From Bacteroidota bacterium (GTDB lineage Bacteria; Bacteroidota; Bacteroidia; Chitinophagales; Chitinophagaceae), in NCBI GenBank assembly GCA_023423835.1, contig JAFAEW010000120.1:1-26986 (forward strand): a stretch of DNA of 26,986 nucleotides, in the 5' to 3' direction. Below, piece after piece: positions 7,913 to 15,384 of the stretch. The notes under the pieces are model-generated. The model was not told the DNA's origin. It did not search any database and was given only the letters and a program-made list of their open reading frames with translations. Both the position numbers and the translations under genes were made by a program. The first letter of the stretch is position 1. Each line of letters begins with the position of its first letter.

Positions 7913-9097
7913 ATGAAAAAACCACTGCTGCTCCTCGCAACTTTTTGTGCTATTTACTGCCATGCACAAATAAAATTTGAACCGGGTTATTTCATCAATA
8001 ACCAAAATGAAAAGATCAATTGCATGATCAAAAATGCCGATTGGCGCTTTAATCCTGACCAGTTTTCCTATAAACTTTCGGAAAATGACAATGAGCAAAC
8101 CGCAACAATTCATGACGTACGGGAATTTGTGATAGGCGGGTATTTGAAATACCAGCGTTTTACCGTATTGGCCGACACCACTACTGAAAATCTTTCAAAA
8201 GTCTCAACGAATGTTGAACCGGAGTGGAAGGAGAAAACTACTTTTCTAAAAGTTTTGGAGGAGGGCAAAATCAATTTGTACGAATTAACAGATGGTGAAA
8301 AAGCGCTTTATTTCGTAAAAACAGGACAACAAAGCGTTCCGGAACAGCTCATTTATAAAAGCTATACAAGAAACCAGGACGGCGATGTCAGGAAAAACAA
8401 CAGTTTTCGCAGTCAATTGTGGAACAGCGTAAAAGATGGAGACATTTCCAAAAACCAGGTTGAAACGATTTCCTATACAAAATCATCCCTTCAGAAGATC
8501 GTTCGGACTTACAACGGCGCCACTGGAAGTGCAACGACCTATAAAGCTCCGGGCCAACCCTTTTTCCACCTGGCTGTGAAACCGAGAGTAAACAGCTCTT
8601 CGCTTGATCTTAAAGCCACTTACGCTCCCTATCGCAAACACGGTTTTCAATCCAAAACGGCAGTAAGTGCAGGTATTGAAGGTGAATTTGTTTTACCCTT
8701 TAATCAAAGCAAATGGACTATTCCGGTTGAACTTGCTTTTCAGAGTTTTAAGGGAACCAACATCAGTGAGGGCTATGAAGCATTTGTGGAACATAAAGCC
8801 ATCGAACTGCCTGTGGGATTGCGTTATTATGCATTTCTCACCGATAAAATGCGTCTTTATCTGAATGCCTTCGTCGTATTGAGCAAATCAAACAAGGCAG
8901 ACATTACGTTTAAAGGCAGTGACCAGGTACTTCCGTTGGCCGCTTCTCCAAACTTTGCCGCCGGCGCAGGATTGGATGCACACAACTTCAGCCTTGAATT
9001 CAGAATGTACAGTGAAAGACAAATTCTTGCTGATCAGGGAAATTGGGATGCGCCTTTCAAAAATTATTCACTCATCATTGGTTATAGGATTTTTTAA
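7913..9097 (+). CDS. Exported protein with probable C-terminal outer-membrane beta-barrel, function unknown
   Basis: A 394-residue protein from the chosen ATG, which begins a clean signal peptide (MKKPLLLLATFCAIYCHAQ). Starts 9 codons (ATG at 7886) or 20 codons (TTG at 7853) upstream are possible but would place a basic stretch before the signal. The N-terminal half (about 20-170) is soluble-looking, with the pattern of Bacteroidota proteins that begin with a 'pGYfinnqnekinc' strand. The C-terminal half (about 210-394) alternates hydrophobic and polar residues in strands and ends in the aromatic strand YSLIIGYRIF, as in PorT-like barrels (PF13568-type). No enzyme motif is visible. It is followed 25 bp later by the CD225 gene and may be co-transcribed. 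Confidence 0.65.
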   Translation: MKKPLLLLATFCAIYCHAQIKFEPGYFINNQNEKINCMIKNADWRFNPDQFSYKLSENDNEQTATIHDVREFVIGGYLKYQRFTVLADTTTENLSKVSTNVEPEWKEKTTFLKVLEEGKINLYELTDGEKALYFVKTGQQSVPEQLIYKSYTRNQDGDVRKNNSFRSQLWNSVKDGDISKNQVETISYTKSSLQKIVRTYNGATGSATTYKAPGQPFFHLAVKPRVNSSSLDLKATYAPYRKHGFQSKTAVSAGIEGEFVLPFNQSKWTIPVELAFQSFKGTNISEGYEAFVEHKAIELPVGLRYYAFLTDKMRLYLNAFVVLSKSNKADITFKGSDQVLPLAASPNFAAGAGLDAHNFSLEFRMYSERQILADQGNWDAPFKNYSLIIGYRIF

Positions 9098-9122
9098 TTA
9101 TCTTAACTTTTAAAACAAGCTT

Positions 9123-9440
9123 ATGAATGAAAATATTCCAAACCAATACGGAAACACGCCTTTGCCGACACCGCCAAAAAACTGGCTCGTTGAATCGATC
9201 CTGGTGACCATCTTCTGTTGCCTTCCGTTTGGGATCGCAGGAATTGTTTTTGCGTCACAGGTCAATTCAAAATTTCAAATGGGTGATTACAGCGGCGCCT
9301 TGAAAGCATCTCAAGATGCCGGAAGGTGGACTAAAATCGGATTTTTTATCGGACTTGCCCAGGTAGTAATCGGAATTCTTTGGATTCTGTTTTTTGGAGG
9401 ACTCGCCTATTTCAGCAGTCATCAAAACTACGGCTATTGA
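9123..9440 (+). CDS. CD225/dispanin family small membrane protein
   Basis: A 105-residue protein with a proline-rich N-terminus, a first hydrophobic segment (about 22-45, WLVESILVTIFCCLPFGIAG), a conserved cytoplasmic loop (VNSKFQMGDYSGALKASQDAGRW, split here for reading at 47-69), and a second helix (about 71-97). The CCLPFGI and GDY-GA-ASQ-A patterns are the hallmarks of the CD225 domain (PF04505), shared with vertebrate IFITM proteins. The biochemical role of bacterial members is not established; membrane curvature or fusion effects are only an analogy. Its stop codon overlaps the start of the DUF2752 gene, so the two proteins are likely translationally coupled. Confidence 0.88.
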   Translation: MNENIPNQYGNTPLPTPPKNWLVESILVTIFCCLPFGIAGIVFASQVNSKFQMGDYSGALKASQDAGRWTKIGFFIGLAQVVIGILWILFFGGLAYFSSHQNYGY

Positions 9441-9844
9441 CAAGGGACAAAATTATATTTTTTGGTATTCTTACAGCAGCGCTTTTATTGGCGCTGCTCT
9501 ATTTCTTTTTATGGCCTCAATTCGGGCCCTATTTTCCAAAATGTATTTTCAATCGCTTAACCGGGCTCTATTGTCCCGGCTGCGGAAGTCAACGTGCCGT
9601 AGCAGCGTTATTGGATCTTAAGTTTGATGATGCGCTGCACGACAACCTGCTGACTGTGGCGGCAATTCCATTTCTGATATTCGTTTTTTTGTCGTTTTTT
9701 CTCAAAGCGTTTTACGGGAAGCGGGCAACCGGCCGGCTTTTCTATAATCCCTCATTTTCAAAAATCGTTTTGATCGTTGTGATTGTTTTCTTCGCGTTGA
9801 GAAATATTCCCGTTTTTCCGTTCAGCCTCCTCGCTCCGCTCTGA
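9437..9844 (+). CDS. DUF2752 membrane protein
   Basis: A 135-residue membrane protein from a TTG start that overlaps the CD225 stop (TTGA). An ATG 57 bp upstream in the same frame is also open, but it would add 19 residues lying entirely inside the CD225 gene with no family resemblance. Helices are seen at about 6-27, 70-92 and 107-130. The DUF2752 (PF10825) signature is clear: CIFNRLTGLYCPGCGSQRA, with Cys46 and Cys49 as a CPGC pair, then A-LLDLKFDDALHDN. The cysteine pair suggests metal or redox chemistry, but no function is known. DUF2752 genes commonly sit next to small TM2 or CD225 proteins in this phylum. Confidence 0.87.
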   Translation: MTRDKIIFFGILTAALLLALLYFFLWPQFGPYFPKCIFNRLTGLYCPGCGSQRAVAALLDLKFDDALHDNLLTVAAIPFLIFVFLSFFLKAFYGKRATGRLFYNPSFSKIVLIVVIVFFALRNIPVFPFSLLAPL

Positions 9845-9965
9845 TATTTTTCTAGATCCGGCAGAAAATTCTCGTTTCAAAAAAAATTAATCTAATTTTT
9901 ATTTGTTAAGATAGTTTTAATATTTTTTCTTAATTTCATTCAATCATTCATCAAAAAACGTAATC

Positions 9966-10397
9966 ATGAGAAAGAATCTACTAAAAAAATTCGCAGTATT
10001 TTTTCTTGCCGGTATGATTGTTTCCCAGCCTTTGCTTGCCACTGCAATAACGCTGGATCCGGGAAAAACACCAACCGAACAAAAAGAACCCGCTGCCACA
10101 GAAACGATGCAGGCCGCGATGAAGGAATTCAAAAGTCTGTCACGTAAAGAAAGAAAACAAAGGATCAGCGATGCCAAAAAAGTTTTGAAACAGTACAAAA
10201 AAGACAAGAAAGAGGGAAAAGCAGAAGAAGCAAGTACCAATACGATATTGTTGGTGATTCTTGCGATCATTCTTCCTCCATTGGCCGTTTATCTGCATGA
10301 AGGAGAAATAAATTCAAAATTCTGGATCGACCTCGTGCTTACGTTACTTTTCTGGATTCCGGGATTAATCTATGCCTTGATTGTAATTCTTTCATAA
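9966..10397 (+). CDS. YqaE/Pmp3-family membrane protein with N-terminal extension
   Basis: The C-terminal third (about residues 92-143) is a full Pmp3/YqaE (PF01679, UPF0057) domain: ILAIILPPLAVYL, a short loop, then FWIDLVLTLLFWIPGLIYAL. Classical members are only about 50 residues; here 143. The added part begins with a signal-peptide-like or third membrane helix (about 5-28), followed by a charged, lysine-rich, coiled-coil-prone stretch (about 48-88). Yeast Pmp3 affects membrane potential and salt tolerance; a similar role in bacteria is only inferred. It lies 121 bp after DUF2752 in the same direction and ends before a strong terminator. Confidence 0.88.
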   Translation: MRKNLLKKFAVFFLAGMIVSQPLLATAITLDPGKTPTEQKEPAATETMQAAMKEFKSLSRKERKQRISDAKKVLKQYKKDKKEGKAEEASTNTILLVILAIILPPLAVYLHEGEINSKFWIDLVLTLLFWIPGLIYALIVILS

Positions 10398-10418
10398 TTT
10401 CATCTTCAGGTTGATTGT

Positions 10419-10447
10419 AAAACAGGGAAGCAATTCCCTGTTTTTTT
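10419..10447. terminator. Strong terminator with GCAA tetraloop, shared by convergent genes
   Basis: AAAACAGGGAA (10419-10429) pairs perfectly with TTCCCTGTTTT (10434-10444) around a GCAA (GNRA-type) tetraloop, and seven T follow on the plus strand. On the minus strand the A-run also gives a U-tract. It stops the YqaE transcript and overlaps by 2 bases the region of the stop codon of the opposing oxidoreductase gene. Confidence 0.88.
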
Positions 10448-11837
10448 ATACCCGCTTCATCCGTTCGGCATCCCAGTGGATCACTTTATTCTCAAAATAA
10501 CTTTCATTGCAACATAAGCAGGGTGCGGCGGCCCTGAAACCGAATTCCGGGTCTTCAATCATCGTCTTGTCATTCCGCATACCCAAAAAGAAATTCTTGA
10601 AATGTTCTGCATGTGTATTATAATCTTCGGGCACTGAAAAACTAAGATCAGGTAATCTCACTGCCTTCTTTTCTTCTGCGCTGTATTTTTTATCGTAGTC
10701 CGATAACAACCGCTCCTGCATTGCCTTTGGATAGGTGCTCAGCGCATCCCATCCGCCAATTCCCGGAGCAACCGACATTTTCCTACGGCTAACGGTTACC
10801 CCCGACCCATCGACCTGCATAACACCGTCGGATCCGATAATTTTTGTATATCCGGTTTCTCCTTCACCGCTTACAAAATTCACCCGGAGTGTCACCTGAA
10901 ACGCTGCGTGTTGATCTGATGCCGGATAATGCAACACAGAAGTCATCACATCCGGCACATTTCGTCCGTCCTTCCAATACGTAAGGTCTCCGATGCTGTA
11001 GATTGTGTCCGGCCCCTTCGCAGAAGTTACATAGTGCAAACCGGTAAGCAGGTGAACGAACAGGTCACCGGCCACGCCCGTTCCGTACTCGCGGTAATTT
11101 CTCCACCAGAAAAACCGCTTTTCATCCCATGGAAATTTTTTGTCTGCCAGTTGCTGATATCGTTCCCAATCCACAGTTACCGGAGAGGCATCAGACGGAA
11201 TGGTATATTCCCAGGCGCCTAATGCGCTTTGACGGTTAAAGGCTGCCTCCACGGAATTTATTTGTCCGATTTCTCCTTGCTCAAACAGTTCTTTGGCCTT
11301 GGCAAAGGCAATACTGCTGATGCCCTGGCTCCCAACCTGCATCACCTTTTGGGTTTGACGATAAGTGTTGATTAATTCCAACCCCTGATCAAGCTTATGA
11401 ACAACCGGCTTTTCGCCATACACTGCCTTTCCTGCCTTCAAAGCGTCGATACAAATCTTACTGTGCCAGTTATCACTCGTGGCAACAATAACGGCATCCA
11501 CGTCTTTGCGATTCAGTATATCTTCATAATGGCGGGTGGTAAACACATCATTTCCATACAACTCTTTAATTCTTGTAAGCCGCCCTGAATAAAGGTCTGA
11601 AGCGGCAACGAGTTTTACACCCGATACACTTACAGCCGAAGCAACATCCTGAAAACCCATGATCCCGCAGCCGACAACGGCAACATTGATCCGGTCATTG
11701 GCGGACAATTTTTTATTTTCCCAAACAAGTATTTGCTCTGCTCTTTCTTTTTGAGCCAGGGAAGAAAGACCGGCGGTTGTAAGTAAAGCCGTTGTTCCTC
11801 CAAATTGTTTTAAAAATTTTCTGCGGTTAGTTGACAT
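10446..11837 (-). CDS. Tat-exported Gfo/Idh/MocA family oxidoreductase
   Basis: A 463-residue NAD(P)-dependent sugar dehydrogenase-like protein. The N-terminus TNRRKFLKQ (3-11) plus a hydrophobic stretch is a twin-arginine signal, so it is probably exported folded with its cofactor. The Rossmann motif VAVVGCGIMG is at 52-61, the cofactor/catalytic EKP motif at 142-144, and the C-terminal domain carries AGDLFVH (256-262) with the likely catalytic His262. The gene follows an exported isomerase/epimerase-like gene by 112 bp on the same strand. Together they suggest oxidation and isomerization of sugars or glycosides in the periplasm, as proposed for keto-glycoside pathways in Bacteroidota; the substrate cannot be told. 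A TACATTTA -7-like box lies at 11857-11864. Confidence 0.9.
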   Translation of the reverse strand: MSTNRRKFLKQFGGTTALLTTAGLSSLAQKERAEQILVWENKKLSANDRINVAVVGCGIMGFQDVASAVSVSGVKLVAASDLYSGRLTRIKELYGNDVFTTRHYEDILNRKDVDAVIVATSDNWHSKICIDALKAGKAVYGEKPVVHKLDQGLELINTYRQTQKVMQVGSQGISSIAFAKAKELFEQGEIGQINSVEAAFNRQSALGAWEYTIPSDASPVTVDWERYQQLADKKFPWDEKRFFWWRNYREYGTGVAGDLFVHLLTGLHYVTSAKGPDTIYSIGDLTYWKDGRNVPDVMTSVLHYPASDQHAAFQVTLRVNFVSGEGETGYTKIIGSDGVMQVDGSGVTVSRRKMSVAPGIGGWDALSTYPKAMQERLLSDYDKKYSAEEKKAVRLPDLSFSVPEDYNTHAEHFKNFFLGMRNDKTMIEDPEFGFRAAAPCLCCNESYFENKVIHWDAERMKRV

Positions 11838-11949
11838 AGCAGTTCTGTTGTTTGCTTAAATGTAAACTGAATTTCGCAATTCATCTCAATTCTTGCAGAT
11901 GTTTTTCAGAAGAAAATAAAAACGGAGATCGAATTCCCGCCCTAATAGT

Positions 11950-12786
11950 TTATTGGAGTGGCTTTACCTGTTCGTTGTAAAATCTGACAATTTGAATCAC
12001 ATCGCCGGCATTGTTGTACCAGTTTGATTCATGTTCAATTGAAAAACTTCCTTTGTAACCCTGTCTTTTCAATTCTTTAAATACTGCCGGAAAATCGATC
12101 ACACCTTTGCCTGGAATCGTATCATCGGCATTGGTTTTCCCAAAGGTTGCAATGTCTTTCAGATGCACATTGAGAATGCGTCCTTCCAGTTTCTGCAAAC
12201 ATTCGATTACATTCAATCCGCTTCTTGCCCAATGGCCGATGTCTGCACATGCATACAAATTCGGATGACCTTTCATTGCTGCCAATACCGAATCCGGATG
12301 CCAGTAGTGTGTCGGCCGCGGATGATCGTGAATGGCAACGGGAATATTGTATTCCCCAGCCAGGCGATCCACATAATCCCACTGATCATCCTGTGGTTCA
12401 GAAACGATCAACGGTATATTCATATCTTTTGCGAAGGTGAAAATATCTTTCCATCCCGCTTCATCCTTTGCCCCGGTAACACCAAATCCGATGAACGAAA
12501 TGTTTTTACTTTTTACATATTCCTTTACCTCTGCTCTTTCCTTTTCAGTCATTTCGGGACCAAACGAACCTTTCCATTTCCCACCTAACTTTTGTCCCGG
12601 AAAGGCCTGAATATAGCGGATGCCACAACTGTCTGCTTTTGCCACTGCATCATGAAAATTAAAAACGCGAAATGTCCAAAGCTGAAGGCTAATCGTCCAG
12701 TCTTTTGAAACATTAGAGGGTTTCGGCTGTGCAAACGAAAGTGCCGTCATAAGCAGGAACGGACAGAACAAAAGAATTTTTTTCAT
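11950..12786 (-). CDS. Exported sugar phosphate isomerase/epimerase-like protein (xylose isomerase-like TIM barrel)
   Basis: A 278-residue protein with a signal peptide (MKKILLFCPFLLMTALSFAQ). The rest is an AP-endonuclease-2/xylose isomerase-like barrel (PF01261). Metal ligands expected in this fold are visible: Glu130 in VSEPQ, His154 in IHDH, Asp182 in ADIGHW, His208 in VHLKD and Glu251 in SIEHE. Family members isomerize, epimerize or cleave sugars, inositols or keto-sugars. The export signal means its substrate is probably not a phosphorylated cytoplasmic sugar. It is 30 bp after DUF3467 and upstream of the Gfo/Idh gene, so the two exported enzymes may act in succession. Confidence 0.87.
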   Translation of the reverse strand: MKKILLFCPFLLMTALSFAQPKPSNVSKDWTISLQLWTFRVFNFHDAVAKADSCGIRYIQAFPGQKLGGKWKGSFGPEMTEKERAEVKEYVKSKNISFIGFGVTGAKDEAGWKDIFTFAKDMNIPLIVSEPQDDQWDYVDRLAGEYNIPVAIHDHPRPTHYWHPDSVLAAMKGHPNLYACADIGHWARSGLNVIECLQKLEGRILNVHLKDIATFGKTNADDTIPGKGVIDFPAVFKELKRQGYKGSFSIEHESNWYNNAGDVIQIVRFYNEQVKPLQ

Positions 12787-12816
12787 CGTATATTGATTTA
12801 ATAAATTTGATCTAAA

Positions 12817-13140
12817 TTAAGCCTGCGCGGTGGGACCACCAAAATTCATGGGAATTTCAATCTGTTCCATGTCCTGAATTTTTCCATTAGCTGCCTCATA
12901 GCGATCAATATTTTCCTGAAGCGCTCTCATAAATCGTTTTGCATGCATCGGAGTAAAAATGATTCTCGATTTTACTCGGCTTTTCGGCGTTCCCGGCATC
13001 ACGTTTACAAAGTCAATCACAAACTCAGCGTGACTGTGGGTAATAATCGCGAGGTTGGCGTAGGTGCCGTCGGCTGTTTCTTCGCTGATCTCAATGTTTA
13101 GCTGGTTGTTCTGCGGCTGTTGTTGTTCCTGATCGGGCAT
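12817..13140 (-). CDS. DUF3467 protein
   Basis: A 107-residue cytoplasmic protein with a glutamine-rich N-terminus (about 1-14). The conserved core is TYANLAIITHSHAEFVIDF, then MPGTPKSRVKSRIIFTP and HAKRFMRALQENIDRYE. These match DUF3467 (PF11950), a small alpha/beta family common in Bacteroidota and of unknown function. It lies 30 bp upstream of the isomerase-like gene on the same strand and has its own -7 box (13156-13163). Whether its link to the sugar enzymes is functional or only positional is open. Confidence 0.87.
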   Translation of the reverse strand: MPDQEQQQPQNNQLNIEISEETADGTYANLAIITHSHAEFVIDFVNVMPGTPKSRVKSRIIFTPMHAKRFMRALQENIDRYEAANGKIQDMEQIEIPMNFGGPTAQA

Positions 13141-13155
13141 AAAAAATATTTTTTA

Positions 13156-13163
13156 CAAATGTA
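13156..13163 (-). promoter_or_regulatory. -7 box upstream of DUF3467
   Basis: The minus strand reads TACATTTG, a perfect TAnnTTTG, ending 15 bp before the DUF3467 ATG. I found no TTTG at the usual -33 distance. Confidence 0.5.
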
Positions 13164-13248
13164 GCGAACAAGAAATCTTTATCTCGTCTTTTCATCTTTT
13201 TTTCTGGTGTGCATTTGCAACAAATTTTTTTACATTTAAGGTTAATTC

Positions 13249-14076
13249 ATGAAAATTCTGATTGTATTGCAGTTGATGCTCATCAAGATTAATGTAACCT
13301 TTATTTACATTGCTGCCGGCTACCTCCTGCTCCTGATGGTGCTATACTTTTTTCAGGAAAGGTTTATTTTCAAACCCGAAAAACTCGCTCCCGATTTTAA
13401 ATACCGCTACAACCTTCCTTTTAAAGAATTGTTTTTTGAGGTCGAACCCGGCGTAAGAATAAATGGCCTGCACTTCTATTGTAAAAACCCGAACGGACTG
13501 GTTCTTTATCTTCACGGCAATACAAGAAGCATCAAAGGGTGGGGAAAATACGCCATCGATTTTTACAGGTTCAACTACGATGTCGTGCTCGTTGATTACC
13601 GTGGATTTGGGAAAAGTACGGGCAAACAAAGTGAAAAAAGCATTGTACAGGACCTGCAATTTGTTTACCGATCCCTCGCCGATGAATTCAGGGAAAATCA
13701 CCTGCTGGTTTATGGACGAAGTTTCGGAAGTGGCTTTGCCACAAAAATTGCTGCTGAAAATTCTCCGCGTTACCTCATTCTCGATTCGCCCTATTACAGT
13801 TTTAAAAAACTTGTGCAACGCTTTTTGCCGTTTATTCCGAATAGCATCTTATTGAAATACCACATCAGAACAGACAAGTGGATCAGGAAGGTCAATTGTC
13901 ACACCTACATCATTCACGGAACAAAAGACCTGCTCATTCCCATTAAACACAGCGAAATGCTTCAGAAACTCAATCCGCGGAAAATTACGCTTATTAAAAT
14001 AAAAGGCGGTGGTCACAACAATCTTCCCTCCTTTCCGGAATACCACAATTTTTTAAGAGATATTTTGTTGTACTGA
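13249..14076 (+). CDS. Membrane-anchored alpha/beta hydrolase (BEM46/ABHD13-like), copy 1
   Basis: A 275-residue serine hydrolase with an N-terminal membrane helix (about 13-36) followed by the family's FQERFIFKPE junction. The catalytic triad is visible: Ser158 in GRSFGSG, Asp227 in HGTKDLLIP and His256 in GGGHNNLP. The oxyanion block is LYLHGNTRS (86-94), and VDYRGFGKSTG (115-125) is typical of BEM46-type esterases or thioesterases. The substrate is unknown. The next gene encodes a paralog of the same length and motif order 45 bp downstream, which points to a tandem duplication. A TACATTTA near-match to a -7 box lies at 13231-13238. Confidence 0.85.
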   Translation: MKILIVLQLMLIKINVTFIYIAAGYLLLLMVLYFFQERFIFKPEKLAPDFKYRYNLPFKELFFEVEPGVRINGLHFYCKNPNGLVLYLHGNTRSIKGWGKYAIDFYRFNYDVVLVDYRGFGKSTGKQSEKSIVQDLQFVYRSLADEFRENHLLVYGRSFGSGFATKIAAENSPRYLILDSPYYSFKKLVQRFLPFIPNSILLKYHIRTDKWIRKVNCHTYIIHGTKDLLIPIKHSEMLQKLNPRKITLIKIKGGGHNNLPSFPEYHNFLRDILLY

Positions 14077-14100
14077 CGGAAGTAAACGATCTGCTAAACC

Positions 14101-14108
14101 TATTTTTG
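14101..14108 (+). promoter_or_regulatory. -7 box between the tandem hydrolase genes
   Basis: TATTTTTG is a perfect TAnnTTTG and ends 13 bp before the second hydrolase ATG, so that gene may be transcribed on its own despite the 45-bp gap. A -33 TTTG is not found at the standard spacing. Confidence 0.45.
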
Positions 14109-14121
14109 CATAAATTTCAAC

Positions 14122-14955
14122 ATGCGAAACCGGGAGAAAATCAGATCTCAGTCAATATTTTTCTGGATAAAATTGCTGGCCGGCGTTTATTGCGGCGCAG
14201 CAGTTGCCCTTTATTTCATGCAACACAAATTATTGTTTCACCCCTCCTCGCTGCCCGGCAACCATAAGTTTGATTTCAAAAACACATTCGAAGAAATTAA
14301 TTTCAGGCCTGATTCCGAAACCTCCATTCATTTGATCAGGTTCATTCCTGCCGATTCTGTTGAGAAAAAAGGTGCGGTGATTTATTTTCATGGAAACAGT
14401 GAAAACATAAATCATTATGCAATACATGCAGATAGATTTTTAAGTTTTGGATATGAGGTTTGGATGATGGACTATCCGGGATTTGGAAAGTCTACCGGCA
14501 AAATGGATATAGAACTCTTATATCACTCCGCCGGTGAAGTTTATAAGATGGTGCGGGAAAAAGGATTTTCTCCCCAAAATATTCTCATTTACGGAAAATC
14601 GCTTGGAACCGGCATTGCCTCTAACCTTGCCAGCAAAAAAGAATGCCGGCACCTGATTCTCGAAACGCCTTATTACAGTCTGGGTTATGCCGCTTCAAAG
14701 CACCTGTGGATGTTTCCGGTAGAATACATGATGAAATATGAGATTCCTTCCTACAAATATTTTAAAGATATTGCAGCGCCCGTTACCATTTTTCACGGCA
14801 CAAAAGATGAAGTTGTAAGTTATAAGAATGCAGCTCTTCTCGCGAAAAATTTTAAGAAGACCGACCGGTTAATCACAATTGAAGGTGGAAAGCACAATGA
14901 TCTGAACAATTTTCCCCAGATGCAAAACAAGCTGAATGAATTGCTTTCGGACTAA
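14122..14955 (+). CDS. Membrane-anchored alpha/beta hydrolase (BEM46/ABHD13-like), copy 2
   Basis: A 277-residue paralog of the preceding gene. It has an N-terminal membrane helix (about 13-33), QHKLLFHPSSLPG, the oxyanion block IYFHGNSEN (87-95), MDYPGFGKSTG (116-126), nucleophile Ser160 in GKSLGTG, Asp229 in HGTKDEVVS and His258 in GGKHNDL. The triad is complete, so both copies should be active. Their shared motifs (PYYS after the sixth strand, for instance) show common descent, but many residues differ, so the duplication is not recent. The active domain could face either side of the membrane; the helix alone does not decide this. Confidence 0.85.
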   Translation: MRNREKIRSQSIFFWIKLLAGVYCGAAVALYFMQHKLLFHPSSLPGNHKFDFKNTFEEINFRPDSETSIHLIRFIPADSVEKKGAVIYFHGNSENINHYAIHADRFLSFGYEVWMMDYPGFGKSTGKMDIELLYHSAGEVYKMVREKGFSPQNILIYGKSLGTGIASNLASKKECRHLILETPYYSLGYAASKHLWMFPVEYMMKYEIPSYKYFKDIAAPVTIFHGTKDEVVSYKNAALLAKNFKKTDRLITIEGGKHNDLNNFPQMQNKLNELLSD

Positions 14956-15005
14956 AGCGAAACGGCATCTTTGTTCCTGTTCTTGATTACTCCGCGCCTG
15001 GCCAA

Positions 15006-15335
15006 TCAGTAATTCGGTTCATCCGGATCCTCCCGCACAAATCCTTCGTCGTCATCTACCTGTTCTGTTTGGGAAAATGCACCCCCGGAGCCATCGGAAT
15101 CCAACTCATTGATCGCGTTTTTGTCATTGGTATGATGATCTTCATATTCACTCATTGGATCGCGGCTTAAACCGGCGGTTTTCTTTTCGGCCTCCGTTTT
15201 TGGATTGATAATATTCTCACTGGAAAGATTATCCGGAAATCCTTCAAAATCTTTATCTATCTGCGGATCGCTCGCTTTTTTCACATCTTTATCCTCATCC
15301 ATGGGACGGGTGTTCTCCTGTTGTTCATCGATCAT
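15006..15335 (-). CDS. Acidic, probably disordered protein of unknown function
   Basis: A 109-residue protein starting at the ATG at 15335; an open frame extends 14 codons upstream, but the shorter form begins with the low-complexity composition of the rest. It is rich in Asp, Glu, Asn and Ser with few hydrophobic residues (MIDEQQENTRPMDEDKD at the start, DDDEGFVREDPDEPNY at the end), has no cysteine, no signal peptide and no membrane helix. It is therefore probably intrinsically disordered. I recognize no family. It follows the LD-carboxypeptidase gene by 49 bp on the same strand and may be the last gene of that transcript. Steady use of polar codons through the whole frame supports it being a real gene. 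Confidence 0.6.
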   Translation of the reverse strand: MIDEQQENTRPMDEDKDVKKASDPQIDKDFEGFPDNLSSENIINPKTEAEKKTAGLSRDPMSEYEDHHTNDKNAINELDSDGSGGAFSQTEQVDDDEGFVREDPDEPNY

Positions 15336-15384
15336 AATCCTGAATTTTAGTAATGAAAACCTGTTTGCATTATGCACTCAAAAC

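Noticed and set aside
9380..9436. Longer DUF2752 protein starting at ATG 9380
   Set aside because: The extra 19 residues lie entirely within the CD225 gene and show no family resemblance; the TTG overlapping the CD225 stop gives the usual DUF2752 N-terminus.
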